Assembly (NCBI RefSeq): GCF_003315615.1
Contig: NZ_PDCH01000001.1
Location: forward strand, 62,001 to 126,000
Origin: Bifidobacterium xylocopae
GTDB lineage: Bacteria; Actinomycetota; Actinomycetes; Actinomycetales; Bifidobacteriaceae
Direction of reading: 5' to 3'
DNA length: 64,000 nucleotides
Below, piece after piece: positions 30,529 through 40,386 of this stretch. The notes below the pieces were generated by a model. That model saw only the letters and a program-made list of their open reading frames with translations. It searched no databases and was not told the origin of the DNA. Numbering within the stretch: position 1 is the first letter of the stretch; each line of letters begins with the position of its first letter. The position numbers and the translations under genes were made by a program.

Positions 30529-31686
30529 ATGCTAGCGGATAACGACATGGAGGCCTTCGCCCGCCGGATCAAGGGCGATGTCTTCGCGCGCCTCAGTCGT
30601 GTCATCGACCCGGAGTTGGGTCGTTCGGTCACCGACCTGGGCATGGTCACCGACATCCTGGTGGAAGCGTCGCCCGATGGGCCCGACCGGATCGGCGGGG
30701 CCGACAGGCCGGTCTTCGACGTGACCGTATACGTGGAGCTGACCATCGAGGGCTGCCCGTTGACTCGTACGATCGCCGAGCGCATCGACGCAGCCGTATC
30801 CTCCTATTCAAAGGCCATCCTGCGCCCCCACCAGGAGGTCTCCTCCATGAGCCGGGACAAGCTGACAGCCCTGGTGGACCAGCTCAAGGCCGAGCGCCGG
30901 GCCAACCCCTTCACCAAGGCCGGTTCCAGGACCAGGATCTTCGCCATCGCCTCCGGTAAGGGGGGAGTGGGCAAGTCCTCGGTGGCCGCCAACCTGGCCG
31001 CGACCTTCGCCGCCTTGGGATACGACACGGCCGCCATCGACGCGGACATCTACGGCTTCTCCCTGCCGGGCCTGTTCGGCGTGGACTCCCGGCCCACCAA
31101 CCTGAACGGCATGCTGATGCCGGTCACCGCATGGGGCGTCAAGCTCATCTCAATCGGCATGTTCGCCGGTTCCGAACGTGCCATCCTGTGGCGGGGGCCC
31201 CGCCTGCAGCGCTCCCTGGAGCAATTCCTGACCGACGTGTGGTGGGGGGAGCCCGATGTCCTGGTCCTGGATCTGGCACCGGGCACCGGAGACATGGCCA
31301 TATCAGTGGCGCAGGCCCTGCCGAACGCCGAGTTGGTCGTCGTTACCACCCCCCAGCCTTCGGCCTCCGACGTGGCCGTGCGCTCAGGCCTGGTGGCTTT
31401 GCAGGTTCCCATGCGTGTGCGTGGAGTGGTGGAGAACATGTCCTGGTATGACCACCGGGGTGAGCGGCTGCACATCTTCGGCGAGGGCGGCGGCCGGCGG
31501 GTTGCTGACCAGCTCAGTCGCGACCTGGACCGTCCGGTGCCGCTCCTGGCCCAGCTGCCCCTGGACACGGCCCTACGCGAGGCGGGTGAAGGCGGGCGGC
31601 CTGCAGTCCTCGACGCCGAGGGGGGCTTGGCCGACACGCCCATGGCCGCAGCCTTCGAGGGGCTGGCCCGAAACCTGATGGCCTGA
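30529..31686 (+). CDS. mrp: Mrp/NBP35-family iron-sulfur carrier ATPase
   Basis: A 385-residue P-loop ATPase of the Mrp/ApbC family, implicated in loading Fe-S clusters onto target proteins. The N-terminal MIP18 (DUF59) domain spans about 1-110, with VIDPELGRSVTDLGMV. The deviant Walker A GKGGVGKS lies at 143-150, Walker B is around DVLVLDLAPGTGD, and the family signature VVENMSWY is present. The CxxC motif found in many Mrp proteins is not evident in the usual place. The start at 30529 follows GAAGGAGGG. It is downstream of ligA after 166 bases. Confidence 0.9.
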   Translation: MLADNDMEAFARRIKGDVFARLSRVIDPELGRSVTDLGMVTDILVEASPDGPDRIGGADRPVFDVTVYVELTIEGCPLTRTIAERIDAAVSSYSKAILRPHQEVSSMSRDKLTALVDQLKAERRANPFTKAGSRTRIFAIASGKGGVGKSSVAANLAATFAALGYDTAAIDADIYGFSLPGLFGVDSRPTNLNGMLMPVTAWGVKLISIGMFAGSERAILWRGPRLQRSLEQFLTDVWWGEPDVLVLDLAPGTGDMAISVAQALPNAELVVVTTPQPSASDVAVRSGLVALQVPMRVRGVVENMSWYDHRGERLHIFGEGGGRRVADQLSRDLDRPVPLLAQLPLDTALREAGEGGRPAVLDAEGGLADTPMAAAFEGLARNLMA

Positions 31687-31849
31687 GCGTCGTCGGAGTC
31701 CGCTGCCGACGGTTGGGTCGGACACTTGCATGGATCAGGCGACTACGGTGGTTTGGTGGGATATATCGGTTCGCGCAGCGCCGATGCCGGACCTGACAGT
31801 ACACTGGCAAAGACAATGGTGGTGACGACCGGGGAGGGAGCGTTCAATC

Positions 31850-32512
31850 ATGGTACGAGGGCACGAAGGCGAGTCGCAGGAGAAGCCCGGTCGGCGCAAG
31901 GCCGTCATCCTGGTGGCCGCTGCGGTGGTACTGGTCCTGGTGGTCGCCCTGGGCGCCTGGGGGGTGTCCTCCTCCCGTGCGAACGCCCGTGCTGAAGCCG
32001 GGCGGCAGGCCTCCGCCTCAAAGGCCGCAGCCAAGCGTCGGGCCGGCGATCAGGCCAAGCGGTCGGCTTCGGCCAAGCCCCCAGCCTCCGCATTCCCACG
32101 GCCCGGAGACCAGGCATCCGCGCCGTCCTCGGCCGGCCAGACCGACCCCGGATCAAGCCAGCCCAACCCCGGAGGCGGCTGTGCAGCCTACCAAGGCACC
32201 TATACGAACGCCGCCGGGGCCAAGGCCACCGTGGTTCCCAACTGCTCGGTGGAAGCAGATGGGGCGTCCCTGCATATCTACCAGGTCACGCCCGGAGCCA
32301 CCGGTGCCTCAGGCCGTGTGGATGCTGCGTTGGATCTGGAGATGGAGCCCAGGAACGGGCATGCGATTGCCTACACGATCTTCCCGGCCGGTGTGGGTGC
32401 AGGCTATCCGGGGGAGGACGTGAGCCACACACGTTTAATCGACCACAGCGGAGGTCCCGTATCCGCCATGAGCTACCAGGACTACAGGCAGGCGGTATAC
32501 GTGCTGGACTGA
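31850..32512 (+). CDS. membrane-anchored hypothetical protein
   Basis: A 220-residue protein with a basic N terminus, one hydrophobic segment (about 20-42) and then a Ala/Ser/Lys/Pro-rich linker to about 110. The C-terminal extracellular domain of about 105 residues contains two Cys (GGGCAAY...PNCSV), which could form a disulfide. The domain has a repeated Gly-rich beta pattern and resembles the small secreted domains (DUF6287-like) found next to surface proteins in Gram-positives; this link is weak. The start is preceded by GGGGAGGGAG, and TACACT at 31799-31804 is a possible -10. No partner gene is evident. Confidence 0.7.
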   Translation: MVRGHEGESQEKPGRRKAVILVAAAVVLVLVVALGAWGVSSSRANARAEAGRQASASKAAAKRRAGDQAKRSASAKPPASAFPRPGDQASAPSSAGQTDPGSSQPNPGGGCAAYQGTYTNAAGAKATVVPNCSVEADGASLHIYQVTPGATGASGRVDAALDLEMEPRNGHAIAYTIFPAGVGAGYPGEDVSHTRLIDHSGGPVSAMSYQDYRQAVYVLD

Positions 32513-32794
32513 GCCGCAGACGCACCCATCGCTCCATCCGTGCTTCGATGGAAGGGGATTGAGTCCAAGGGGCGGCGTGAAAAGGGCTATGCAGGGGCAT
32601 CCGAACCGGATGACTGGGCCTCCCCACGTGCTGTCCGGGGGCTTCGGGCCAGGGCATCAGGCCAGGGTTACAGGCCAGTGAAATGGGAGGCATACGCACC
32701 GGCTCGCTGATCGGATTGGTCTGATCGCCGGGCGTAAGTCAATGTCGGGCGTGAATCAGCGTCGGACGGGCACAGCGTGGGCGTCCTTTCCTGG

Positions 32795-34090
32795 TCAGGC
32801 GGTGTGTGCACGCACGCTCTTTGCCGTTCGTATGAAGAGGAACCAGGGTAGGGCGATGATGACCAGGCCGATGGCGCAGGCGGTCAGCAGCGGGATCGGC
32901 TGGTGGCCGGCCAGGACGAACGAGGCGAAGAGGGGGCCGAAGATATAGCCCAGTGATTGGGCGGTATTGAGCAGGCCGAACATCCTGCCGCTGAATCGCG
33001 CACCGGCCAGTCTGGCGGCCACCACAGGCTGGGAGATGCCCAGCATGACCTCGCCGAAACCGAAAACAATGATGCCGAAGGAGGCCAGCGCCAGGGCTGA
33101 TGCGGTGGTCGAGAACGTCAGGGCGAGGTCGATCAGGAGCCAGGCGGCCGCCCAACACAGGGGAACAGTACGCAGCATGGCTACATGATTGCCGTTCTTG
33201 AGCCTGGGCAGGAGGATGACGTTCATGATGACCACAGCGAAGGTGTTGACCACGTCAACCAGGGAAAGCGACCAGCGGGGGACATGCGGGTCGGAGATAA
33301 GAGTGGTCACCAGGCCAGCGTCGAACTGCGAGTAGCCGAAGATGTCCATGAACAGGGTACCGACCGTCAGCAGGGCCATCGTGACCAGGACCTGCCGTGT
33401 CAGGCCGGTAGATGATTCGGCGGTCGGATAGGGGGATGACGTGGCCGGGGTGGGTCTGGTATCGACCTGGTGGGCTTTGATCATCCTGCGGGAGGTCAGG
33501 TCGCGCAGACGGTAGCGCCGCTCCAGGATGAGCAGGGCGCATGCGACGAAGGCGAAGCCGACGCCCCTGGCGGCGAAGCCCATCCTGTAGAGGAAGTCGG
33601 ATCCACCGGCTGCTATCAGGCCGCCTACTGCGGCACCGAGGCCGATGCCCAGATTCAGCTCAGCCTGGTTGATGCCGTAGACGATGTTGTGCTGCTCCTC
33701 CGTCGAGATCAAGGTCAGAATGCTGGTCCAGGCCGTCGCCATGGACATGCCCAGTCCGGAGATGAACGCCGCGACGAGCGCCATGGGGAAGGATTGTGCG
33801 AAGGCGAACAGGACCGGTCCTATGACCGAGAAGACCAGGGCCAGGTACATGCCCAGCCAGGCGGAGCGTTTGTCGGATACCCAGCCGATGATCGGATGGC
33901 AGATGAGGGACCCCACGGAGGAGACGGTGACCGTCAACGTGGCTTCACTCATGGTTGCACCCAGGGAGTGGGTGGTGAACAGAAGCTCGATGGGCATGAC
34001 CAGGCCGATACCGAAATTGCAGACCAGATCCACGATCAGCATGGAGCGCAGGTAGACCGGCAGTCCCATGAACTCACGGAGCCAACGCAC
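32795..34090 (-). CDS. MFS transporter
   Basis: A 431-residue major facilitator superfamily protein with about 12 hydrophobic helices split by a hydrophilic central loop (around residues 200-230). The MFS motif A-like WVSDKRSAWLG follows helix 2. Drug or metabolite efflux is the usual role for this group, but the substrate is not inferable. The GTG start at 34090 follows AGAAGG. It lies downstream of the glnA terminator and is transcribed separately. Confidence 0.85.
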   Translation of the reverse strand: MRWLREFMGLPVYLRSMLIVDLVCNFGIGLVMPIELLFTTHSLGATMSEATLTVTVSSVGSLICHPIIGWVSDKRSAWLGMYLALVFSVIGPVLFAFAQSFPMALVAAFISGLGMSMATAWTSILTLISTEEQHNIVYGINQAELNLGIGLGAAVGGLIAAGGSDFLYRMGFAARGVGFAFVACALLILERRYRLRDLTSRRMIKAHQVDTRPTPATSSPYPTAESSTGLTRQVLVTMALLTVGTLFMDIFGYSQFDAGLVTTLISDPHVPRWSLSLVDVVNTFAVVIMNVILLPRLKNGNHVAMLRTVPLCWAAAWLLIDLALTFSTTASALALASFGIIVFGFGEVMLGISQPVVAARLAGARFSGRMFGLLNTAQSLGYIFGPLFASFVLAGHQPIPLLTACAIGLVIIALPWFLFIRTAKSVRAHTA

Positions 34091-34134
34091 ATGCGCCTTC
34101 TTTCGCTTTCAAACTTCCACTGTATATCGAAAAA

Positions 34135-34154
34135 CCCCGGCCAGACGGCCGGGG
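34135..34154 (-). terminator. glnA rho-independent terminator
   Basis: An 8-bp GC stem (CCCCGGCC/GGCCGGGG) with a 4-base loop is followed on the minus strand by TTTTT. This is the clearest intrinsic terminator in the left half of the window, 19 bases after the glnA stop. Confidence 0.9.
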
Positions 34155-34172
34155 TGTTCCTGGCGTCGCCGT

Positions 34173-35609
34173 CTAGATATGGAAATAGAGCTCATACTCC
34201 AACGGAGTCGGGGCGAGTCTGGCCTGGCCGATCTCACCGCGCTTCAGGTCTAGCCAGGTGTCGATCAGGTCCTCGGTGAAGACCTCGCCCTCGGTCAGGA
34301 AATCATGGTCGGATTCAAGCGCATCCAAGGCCTCACCCAGGGATGCGGGCACCTGCTTGATCTGGTCGTGCTCCTCGGGCGGCAACTCATACAGGTCCTT
34401 ATCGATCGGGGCCGGGGGCTCTGTGTGGTTGACGATGCCGTCCAGGCCGGCCATCAGCTGGGCCGAGAAGGCCAGGTAGGGGTTGCAGGAGGGGTCCGGT
34501 GCACGGAACTCGATGCGCTTGGCGGCTGGGGAGGTGCCGGCCAGGGGGATGCGGATGGCGGCCGAGCGGTTGCGGGCCGAGTAGACCAGGTTGACGGGTG
34601 CCTCGTAGCCGGGTACCAGGCGCTTGTATGAGTTGAGCGTGGGATTGGTGAAGGCCAGCACCGAAGAGGAGTGCTCGATCAGGCCGCCCACATACCAGCG
34701 GGCGATGTCGGACAGGCCGCCGTAGCCCTTCTCGTCGTAGAAGAGGGGTGAGCCGGAGCGCCAGAGGGACTGGTGGCAGTGCATGCCGGTGCCGTTGTCG
34801 CCGGCGATCGGCTTGGGCATGAATGTGGCGGCCTTGCCGTTGATGGCGGCGGTCTCATGCACCACGTACTTGTATTTCATCAGATCGTCAGCCGCGTGGG
34901 TCAGCGTGTTGTAGCGGTAGTTGATCTCCTGCTGGCCTGCGCCTCCCACCTCGTGATGGGAGCGCTCCAGGATCAGTCCCACGCGCTGGAGGTTGGACAC
35001 CATGTCGTCGCGCAGGTCCTGGTAGTGGTCCACCGGGGGAAGAGGGAAATATCCGCCCTTGACCTTGTTCTTGAAACCGATGTTGGCCGATCCGTCAGAT
35101 TCGGTGTCCAGACCGGAATTCCACGGGGCCTCGATTGAATCAACCTCGTAGAAGGACCGGCGCATGGAATTCTCGAACCGGACCTTGTCGAAGAGGAAGA
35201 ACTCGGCTTCGGGGGCGAATGAAGCGGTGTCGGCGATGCCGGTGGACCTCAGGTAGGCCTCGGCCTTGGCGGCCACCTGCCGGGGGTCGCGTGAGTATGG
35301 TTCATCGGTGACCGGATCGACGATCGAGAAGACCACATCCAGGGTCTTATGCTTGCGGAAGGGGTCGATATAGGCGGTCTGCGGGTCGGGGACCAGCTTC
35401 ATGTCGGATTCGTTGATCGCCTGGAAACCCGCCATGGAGGAGCCGTCGAAGGCCATGCCGTCGGTGAAGGCGTTGTCGATGAACTCGCTGGCCGGCACCG
35501 TGATGTGCTGGAGCACGCCAATCAGATCCGTGAAGCAGATGGAGACATACTCCACGCCTTCCTGGTCAATCAGCGCCTGGCAGTCTTCCTTGGTCTTAAG
35601 ATCGGTCAC
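34173..35609 (-). CDS. glnA: type I glutamine synthetase
   Basis: A 478-residue GSI enzyme that makes glutamine from glutamate, ammonia and ATP, forming a dodecamer in the cytosol. It has the beta-grasp N-terminal domain, DGSSMAGF, the NGSGMH-equivalent [10 protein letters not shown], the NRSAAIRIP substrate loop and the adenylylation-loop Tyr at residue 407 in DLYELPPEE. The Tyr suggests GlnE-type control of the GSI-beta subclass. I chose GTG 35609 (VTDLKTKED) because GGAGCG lies just upstream; the longer reading to 35645 has no such site and would add 12 residues. A T-rich terminator follows. Confidence 0.96.
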   Translation of the reverse strand: MTDLKTKEDCQALIDQEGVEYVSICFTDLIGVLQHITVPASEFIDNAFTDGMAFDGSSMAGFQAINESDMKLVPDPQTAYIDPFRKHKTLDVVFSIVDPVTDEPYSRDPRQVAAKAEAYLRSTGIADTASFAPEAEFFLFDKVRFENSMRRSFYEVDSIEAPWNSGLDTESDGSANIGFKNKVKGGYFPLPPVDHYQDLRDDMVSNLQRVGLILERSHHEVGGAGQQEINYRYNTLTHAADDLMKYKYVVHETAAINGKAATFMPKPIAGDNGTGMHCHQSLWRSGSPLFYDEKGYGGLSDIARWYVGGLIEHSSSVLAFTNPTLNSYKRLVPGYEAPVNLVYSARNRSAAIRIPLAGTSPAAKRIEFRAPDPSCNPYLAFSAQLMAGLDGIVNHTEPPAPIDKDLYELPPEEHDQIKQVPASLGEALDALESDHDFLTEGEVFTEDLIDTWLDLKRGEIGQARLAPTPLEYELYFHI

Positions 35610-35730
35610 CGGACCGCTCCTTTCATAGCGAAACGCAATAGCCACCAGTCTAGGAGCGCTGGCACGAATCCACGCGAACGGCAGGTTACGAGCGTGTTTC
35701 CCCGTTCTCCGGCCTCAGCCGTCCCTGGGT

Positions 35731-36462
35731 CTACTTGCCCCGAAGGGCCCGGCGTGAGACGTGTACCTTGGTGGGGTCGACGCCTTTCGGCATGTTCAGG
35801 GAGGACTGGCGCATCTGCAGGGTCTTGAGGCGGCCCTTGAGCTGGTCGAGCTCCTCGGATGTGAGCTTGACCTTCTTGCGGATGATCGTCCTCTGCAGCT
35901 TCTCCAAGGGGACCTGCTTGTCGCCGCGGCCCACCGATATCCGGTAGATGGGAATGGCCGAACCCTGGGTGATGCGCCTGACCCGTTCCTCTTCGCGGTT
36001 CATGGCCTTCATGACGCGGCCGTAATCACCCTCGCCGACCAGGTAGACCCCCGTGCGGCCGGATCCACGCCAGACGGCGTCCTTCGTCTTCGGATCAATC
36101 CAGACCGGATCCTGGGGAAAGTCGAAGCCCGCCTTGCTGATGTTGGCGAGGACGGCCCCGGCTGCCCCTGGCCGTCCATCCATCTGCCGGTATCCGACAC
36201 GGTCCGAGCGACGCGTCAGGGTGATGGTGGCCAGAAGGACGCCGACCATGACGCCCAGGAGGATCGTCAGGATCCAGGTGAGCCAGCCGGTCCTCATGAC
36301 CAGGCATATGGCGACGGCGACCAGGACGGGCAGGATGAATGCGACGGCCATGTACCAGGGCAGGGACCTGTCGTCCGCGTAGGTGAACTTGAAGATCTGC
36401 CGAATCTGAGAGATCGTGCTGCTCTTTTTGCTCTTCTTGTCCTTCTTGCTGTCTGAAGCCAT
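35731..36462 (-). CDS. DUF4191 membrane protein
   Basis: A 243-residue protein of the actinobacterial DUF4191 family. A Lys/Ser-rich N terminus is followed by two close hydrophobic helices (about 37-57 and 63-84) and a conserved cytoplasmic region of about 150 residues (GAAGAVLANI, GRTGVYLVGEGD). The function is unknown. It sits between lpd and glnA, as in many actinobacteria where it neighbours lipoic acid or glutamine synthesis genes. Confidence 0.85.
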   Translation of the reverse strand: MASDSKKDKKSKKSSTISQIRQIFKFTYADDRSLPWYMAVAFILPVLVAVAICLVMRTGWLTWILTILLGVMVGVLLATITLTRRSDRVGYRQMDGRPGAAGAVLANISKAGFDFPQDPVWIDPKTKDAVWRGSGRTGVYLVGEGDYGRVMKAMNREEERVRRITQGSAIPIYRISVGRGDKQVPLEKLQRTIIRKKVKLTSEELDQLKGRLKTLQMRQSSLNMPKGVDPTKVHVSRRALRGK

Positions 36463-36513
36463 GCCATCCTCTTGTGAATGCTCTGTGTTCGTCGTTCGGT
36501 CCAGGGAACCAGT

Positions 36514-38016
36514 CTAGCGCATGTGCAGGGGCCGTCCGTCGGCCTTGAGCAGGGCTTCGCCCAGAGTCTCGGAGAAGGTGGGGTGGGGGTGGATCAGGCG
36601 CGCGGCCGTGCTCAGCGGGGTGCGTGCGCCCACGATCTGCTCGGCCTCGGCGATCTGCTCTGCGGCCTCAGGAGAGACGATGTGGATGCCCACCACCAGG
36701 CGTACATCGGGCTGGTCGGTCCGGCAGGCGGTCACCAGGCTCAGCGAGCCGTTCGACCCGCTCATTCTCATACGGGCGTTGCCCTGCATGGGATAGGGGG
36801 TTTCGCGCACGTCCGTCAGCTCCTCCTTGGCCTGTGCCTCCTGACGGGTGAGACCCACGCTGGCCGCCTGCGGTGTGGAGAACACGACCTGGGGCACAGT
36901 GGCCTCGTCGACGGGACTCGGATTGAGTCCGGCGATGGCTTCGGCGATCACGATGCCCTGCTCGAAGGCCCGGTGGGCGAAATGGTAACCCGGTGTGATG
37001 TCGCCCAAGGCCCAGATTCCCTGCATGCTGGTGCGGCCCCATGGATCGGTGACGACCATGCCATGCCCGTCCAGCGAGATGCCGGTACGGGCGAACCAGT
37101 CCTGGTCCGTATTGGGGCGGCGTCCGATGGCGACCAGGACCTTGTCGGCCCCTATCCGTCCGTCGGAGGCTTCCCCATCGGTCTGGGCTATGGGGCGGTA
37201 GGAGACCAGGAGGTCCTCGTCTCCACCACCGGTCCGGACTTCCGTGCATTGGGAGCCTGTGATTATGCGGATGCCTTGCCGCTTCAACTCCCGAGTCAGG
37301 GTGACCGCCGTCCTGCGGTCCCAGCCGGACATGACGCGGTCCTTGCGGATGAGCATGGTGACCTGGGAGCCCGCCGCCTGCCAGATGGAGGCGAATTCCA
37401 CGGCCACAGCGCCGGCACCGATGATCACAGGTCGCTCGGGGAAACGTTCCAGGTCCAAGGCCCGGTCAGAGTCGATCACTTGGTCGGAGAAAGGCAGCCC
37501 TTTCAGCGGCAGCGACCTGGAACCGGTGGCGATGACGATATCGGTGGCCTGGAGGGTACTGGTGGAGCCGTCGTCAGCCACCACCTCCACCTGACCTGGT
37601 CCACTGACTCGCGCCAGTCCGTGGAAGACGCTCACCTTCCGCTGGGCCAGCAGCTGACTGAGCCCGCCGGTCATCCCATCGATCGAATCACGCTTGAAGC
37701 CGTTCAGCTTGGCGAAGTCGATGCCCACCGGCCTGACATCCACACCCATCCGGGCGGCATCCCGGGCTGTTGAGATGGCGTGTGTGGCGGTGATCAGCGC
37801 CTTGGTCGGTATGCAACCCCGGTTCAGGCAGGTGCCACCGACCACCGGATCGCGTTCGATCAGGGCGACGTGCGCACCCAATTCGGCGGAACGCAGGGCC
37901 GTCGAGTAGCCTCCCGGCCCTGAACCGATGATCACGACATCATAGTGGGAATCGGGAACCGGATTGATTGTGGGAACCGTTGCAGTATTCGTCTGTGTTT
38001 CCGCGTCTTCGCTCAT
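36514..38016 (-). CDS. lpd: dihydrolipoyl dehydrogenase
   Basis: A 500-residue class I flavoprotein disulfide reductase. The FAD-binding GSGPGG follows VVII near residue 30; the redox-active pair is in GGTCLNRGCIP; NAD-binding GAGAVAVEFAS and the C-terminal dimer interface with a His-Pro-His-Pro-Thr segment complete it. It reoxidises lipoyl groups of 2-oxoacid dehydrogenases or the glycine cleavage system. No E1/E2 or gcv genes are visible nearby, so its partner complex is not shown by context. A low-GC disordered stretch of about 20 residues precedes the fold. Confidence 0.92.
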   Translation of the reverse strand: MSEDAETQTNTATVPTINPVPDSHYDVVIIGSGPGGYSTALRSAELGAHVALIERDPVVGGTCLNRGCIPTKALITATHAISTARDAARMGVDVRPVGIDFAKLNGFKRDSIDGMTGGLSQLLAQRKVSVFHGLARVSGPGQVEVVADDGSTSTLQATDIVIATGSRSLPLKGLPFSDQVIDSDRALDLERFPERPVIIGAGAVAVEFASIWQAAGSQVTMLIRKDRVMSGWDRRTAVTLTRELKRQGIRIITGSQCTEVRTGGGDEDLLVSYRPIAQTDGEASDGRIGADKVLVAIGRRPNTDQDWFARTGISLDGHGMVVTDPWGRTSMQGIWALGDITPGYHFAHRAFEQGIVIAEAIAGLNPSPVDEATVPQVVFSTPQAASVGLTRQEAQAKEELTDVRETPYPMQGNARMRMSGSNGSLSLVTACRTDQPDVRLVVGIHIVSPEAAEQIAEAEQIVGARTPLSTAARLIHPHPTFSETLGEALLKADGRPLHMR

Positions 38017-38089
38017 ACATTGATCATAGTGCGTATGCGGCTGCTATTCCAGTCCTGCGCCGCCGGGAAGTGTGGCCCGCAAGCGGGAA

Positions 38090-38707
38090 TCACTCGGGCC
38101 AATGGCCGCGTTTGGGATAACGCGGCTTGGGCATCCGCCAGCGCCGGTACTGCCACGCACGCATCCAGGCGTACGAACCGGACCGTGACCCCTTGGCAAC
38201 GGCGCGCTCGCCGAACTTGGCGACCAGACGTTTTTTGAGCTTGAACCACATGAAAGCAAGGTCGATGATGACCGCGACGATGTAGGCGTACATGGCAATC
38301 ATCGCGATCGTATAGATCCTGGGGGAGAGCGTCATACCGAACATGGTGACGACGAAGAAGATCAGGATCATGGGCATCGTGAATTCGGCGATGCCGAAGC
38401 GGGCATCCACATAGTCCCGGATGTAGATACGCCAGGGCAACCTTTCGGCCTTGGGCATGTGGCTGATGTCGCCGGTGCGCATGGCTTCGTACTGCTCGTT
38501 CTCCTTGGCGCGCAGACGGGCCTTGGCGGCCTTACGACTGGCCTTGCGGTCCTTTGGCACCAGCGGGCGCAGGTTGCGCTGCTCGGCCTGCCGGCGCTTG
38601 GGCGTTGGACGGCCCTTGCCCCCGCTGCGATCGCCTTCCCGGCCCTCGAGGTCCTGTCCGGCCGTTGAATCGTCGGAACCGTGGCCCTTGAATAGCTTCC
38701 ATGTCAT
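38090..38707 (-). CDS. DUF3043 membrane protein
   Basis: A 205-residue protein of the actinobacterial DUF3043 family. A highly charged Lys/Arg-rich N-terminal half (KGRPTPKRRQAEQRN) is followed by YIRDYVDARFGIAEF and two hydrophobic helices (about 108-128 and 133-155), then a basic tail. The function is unknown. It is divergent from the M20 dipeptidase and read towards lpd. Confidence 0.85.
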   Translation of the reverse strand: MTWKLFKGHGSDDSTAGQDLEGREGDRSGGKGRPTPKRRQAEQRNLRPLVPKDRKASRKAAKARLRAKENEQYEAMRTGDISHMPKAERLPWRIYIRDYVDARFGIAEFTMPMILIFFVVTMFGMTLSPRIYTIAMIAMYAYIVAVIIDLAFMWFKLKKRLVAKFGERAVAKGSRSGSYAWMRAWQYRRWRMPKPRYPKRGHWPE

Positions 38708-38781
38708 GCGAACAGGTTACGGTGACGCCTAGACGCGGGCGGGCGTCAGGCCTTGCCCGACAGGCTTATGAGGAGGCAGTC

Positions 38782-40158
38782 ATGGCAGCCGCGGACGCGC
38801 AGGTGATCAGGGAGCGTGTGGAAGCCGATTGGCCCCGCATCGTGCAGTTGTTGGGCCGGAAGGTGGCGCTTCGTTCGATTTCCGCTGAAGGCATCGACGG
38901 GGAGCACATGCGGCGGTCGGCCGATTTCGTGGCCGAGGAGTTGCGGAAGGTCGGCGTGCAGGCAAGGGTGGTCCAATCCGCCAACCCTGACGGGACCCCG
39001 GGCGCCTTCGAGGTCGTGGGCTCCAGGGAGGTGGACCCGCAGGCTCCCACGGTCCTGCTCTATGCCCACCATGATGTACAGCCCGTGCCGGATGCCGGGC
39101 AGTGGGACACTGACCCATTCACCGCGACCGAACGCGCTGATCGCCTCTACGGACGCGGCTCCGCCGACGACGGGGGCGGCATCGCCATCCATTCGGGTGC
39201 CCTACAGGCCCTGGGCGATGATCTGAAGGTCAATATCAAGGTCTTCATCGAGGGGGAGGAGGAGATGGGTTCTCCTTCCTTCATTCCCTTCATCGAGGCC
39301 CACCGCGACGAGTTCGAGTCCGATGTGATCATCGTCGCCGACTCCGGCAACTGGGCACCGGATGTGCCCAGCCTTACCACGTCGTTGCGTGGGAACCTGG
39401 ATCTGGACGTCACCGTCAAGGTCCTGGAGCATCCGGTCCACTCCGGACAGTTCGGCGGGCCCATCCTCGACGCCAACACCCTTGCCGCCATGCTGATCGC
39501 CTCCATGTACGACCGCAACGGCGACCTGGCCGTGCCCGGCGTCAAGGCGGACCGGCCGATAGGCGGCCTCCAGCACGACCTGGACGAAGCGCAGGTGCGC
39601 GCCGACGCCGGCATAGTTGACTCATACCGACTGGCAGGGTCAGGTTCCCTGGCCGAGCGTCTGTGGACCAAGCCGTCGGCTTCGATCATCGGATTCGACG
39701 CCCACCCGGTCGATGGTTCCTTCAACGTGATAGCGGACACGGCACGTTTCCGCATCTCCCTGCGCACCGCCCCGACCCAGGAACCCGGGGAGGCCATGAA
39801 GGCCCTGGGCGACTTCCTCATCAGCCACGCACCCTTCGGGGCCCAGGTCAGCGTGGAGCCGCTGGACACCGGACAGGGTTGGGCCATGGATGCCGCCTCC
39901 ACTGCCGTCAAGGACGCCCAGGAGGCCATGGAGGAGGCTTTCGGCGTTGCGCCGGTCAACAAGGGCGAGGGAGGTTCCATCCCCTTCATCCCCGAGCTCA
40001 AGCGCATCTTCCCGGGCGCGCAGGTCCTGGTCACAGGTCCGGAGGACCCCCAGACCAATGCCCACAGCCCCAACGAATCCATCTCCCTGAGCGGGTTGAG
40101 GAAGAACATCGTCACCGAAGCCCTCCTGTTGGACAAGCTGGCCTTCTCGGCCCGATGA
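38782..40158 (+). CDS. M20 family metallopeptidase (dipeptidase)
   Basis: A 458-residue zinc peptidase of the M20 family (CNDP/DapE-like). The first metal motif is LLYAHHDVQPVP, followed by GRGSADDGGG and the catalytic Glu in IEGEEEMGSPS, with the lid/dimerisation domain in the middle (HPVHSGQFGGP). It likely cleaves dipeptides in the cytosol. I chose ATG 38782 because an AGGAGG perfect ribosome-binding site lies at 38771-38776. The frame open from 38701 overlaps the divergent DUF3043 start. Confidence 0.92.
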   Translation: MAAADAQVIRERVEADWPRIVQLLGRKVALRSISAEGIDGEHMRRSADFVAEELRKVGVQARVVQSANPDGTPGAFEVVGSREVDPQAPTVLLYAHHDVQPVPDAGQWDTDPFTATERADRLYGRGSADDGGGIAIHSGALQALGDDLKVNIKVFIEGEEEMGSPSFIPFIEAHRDEFESDVIIVADSGNWAPDVPSLTTSLRGNLDLDVTVKVLEHPVHSGQFGGPILDANTLAAMLIASMYDRNGDLAVPGVKADRPIGGLQHDLDEAQVRADAGIVDSYRLAGSGSLAERLWTKPSASIIGFDAHPVDGSFNVIADTARFRISLRTAPTQEPGEAMKALGDFLISHAPFGAQVSVEPLDTGQGWAMDAASTAVKDAQEAMEEAFGVAPVNKGEGGSIPFIPELKRIFPGAQVLVTGPEDPQTNAHSPNESISLSGLRKNIVTEALLLDKLAFSAR

Positions 40159-40210
40159 TCCGGTGCCCGGCTGACGGTTCCCTTGACCGGGGATGGACCT
40201 AGGATGAGGG

Positions 40211-40325
40211 GCGACACGGGGGCTGCGTGCTTGAGGGTCCAAAGGGACCGGGGCGCGTGGCTGAGATGAGGCTCAGCCTCAACCGGACGAACGTATACCG
40301 GGTAATGCCGGCGCACGGATGTCGC
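40211..40325 (+). promoter_or_regulatory. TPP riboswitch (THI element)
   Basis: The P1 helix pairs GCGACA (40211-40216) with TGTCGC (40320-40325). The hallmark GGCTGAGATG is at 40259-40268, and GAACGTATACCGGGTAATGCC with a final GCGCACGGATG completes the thi-box. The optional P3a hairpin GGTCC-AAAG-GGACC is present. It precedes the YkoE-like gene by about 60 bases, with a GC-rich hairpin (around 40346-40369) near the ribosome-binding site that may form the expression platform. Confidence 0.93.
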
Positions 40326-40386
40326 TTCCCGTGCCTTATTGGAAGCGCGTATGGACAGGCCTGCGCGCGACGACGAAAGGCACATC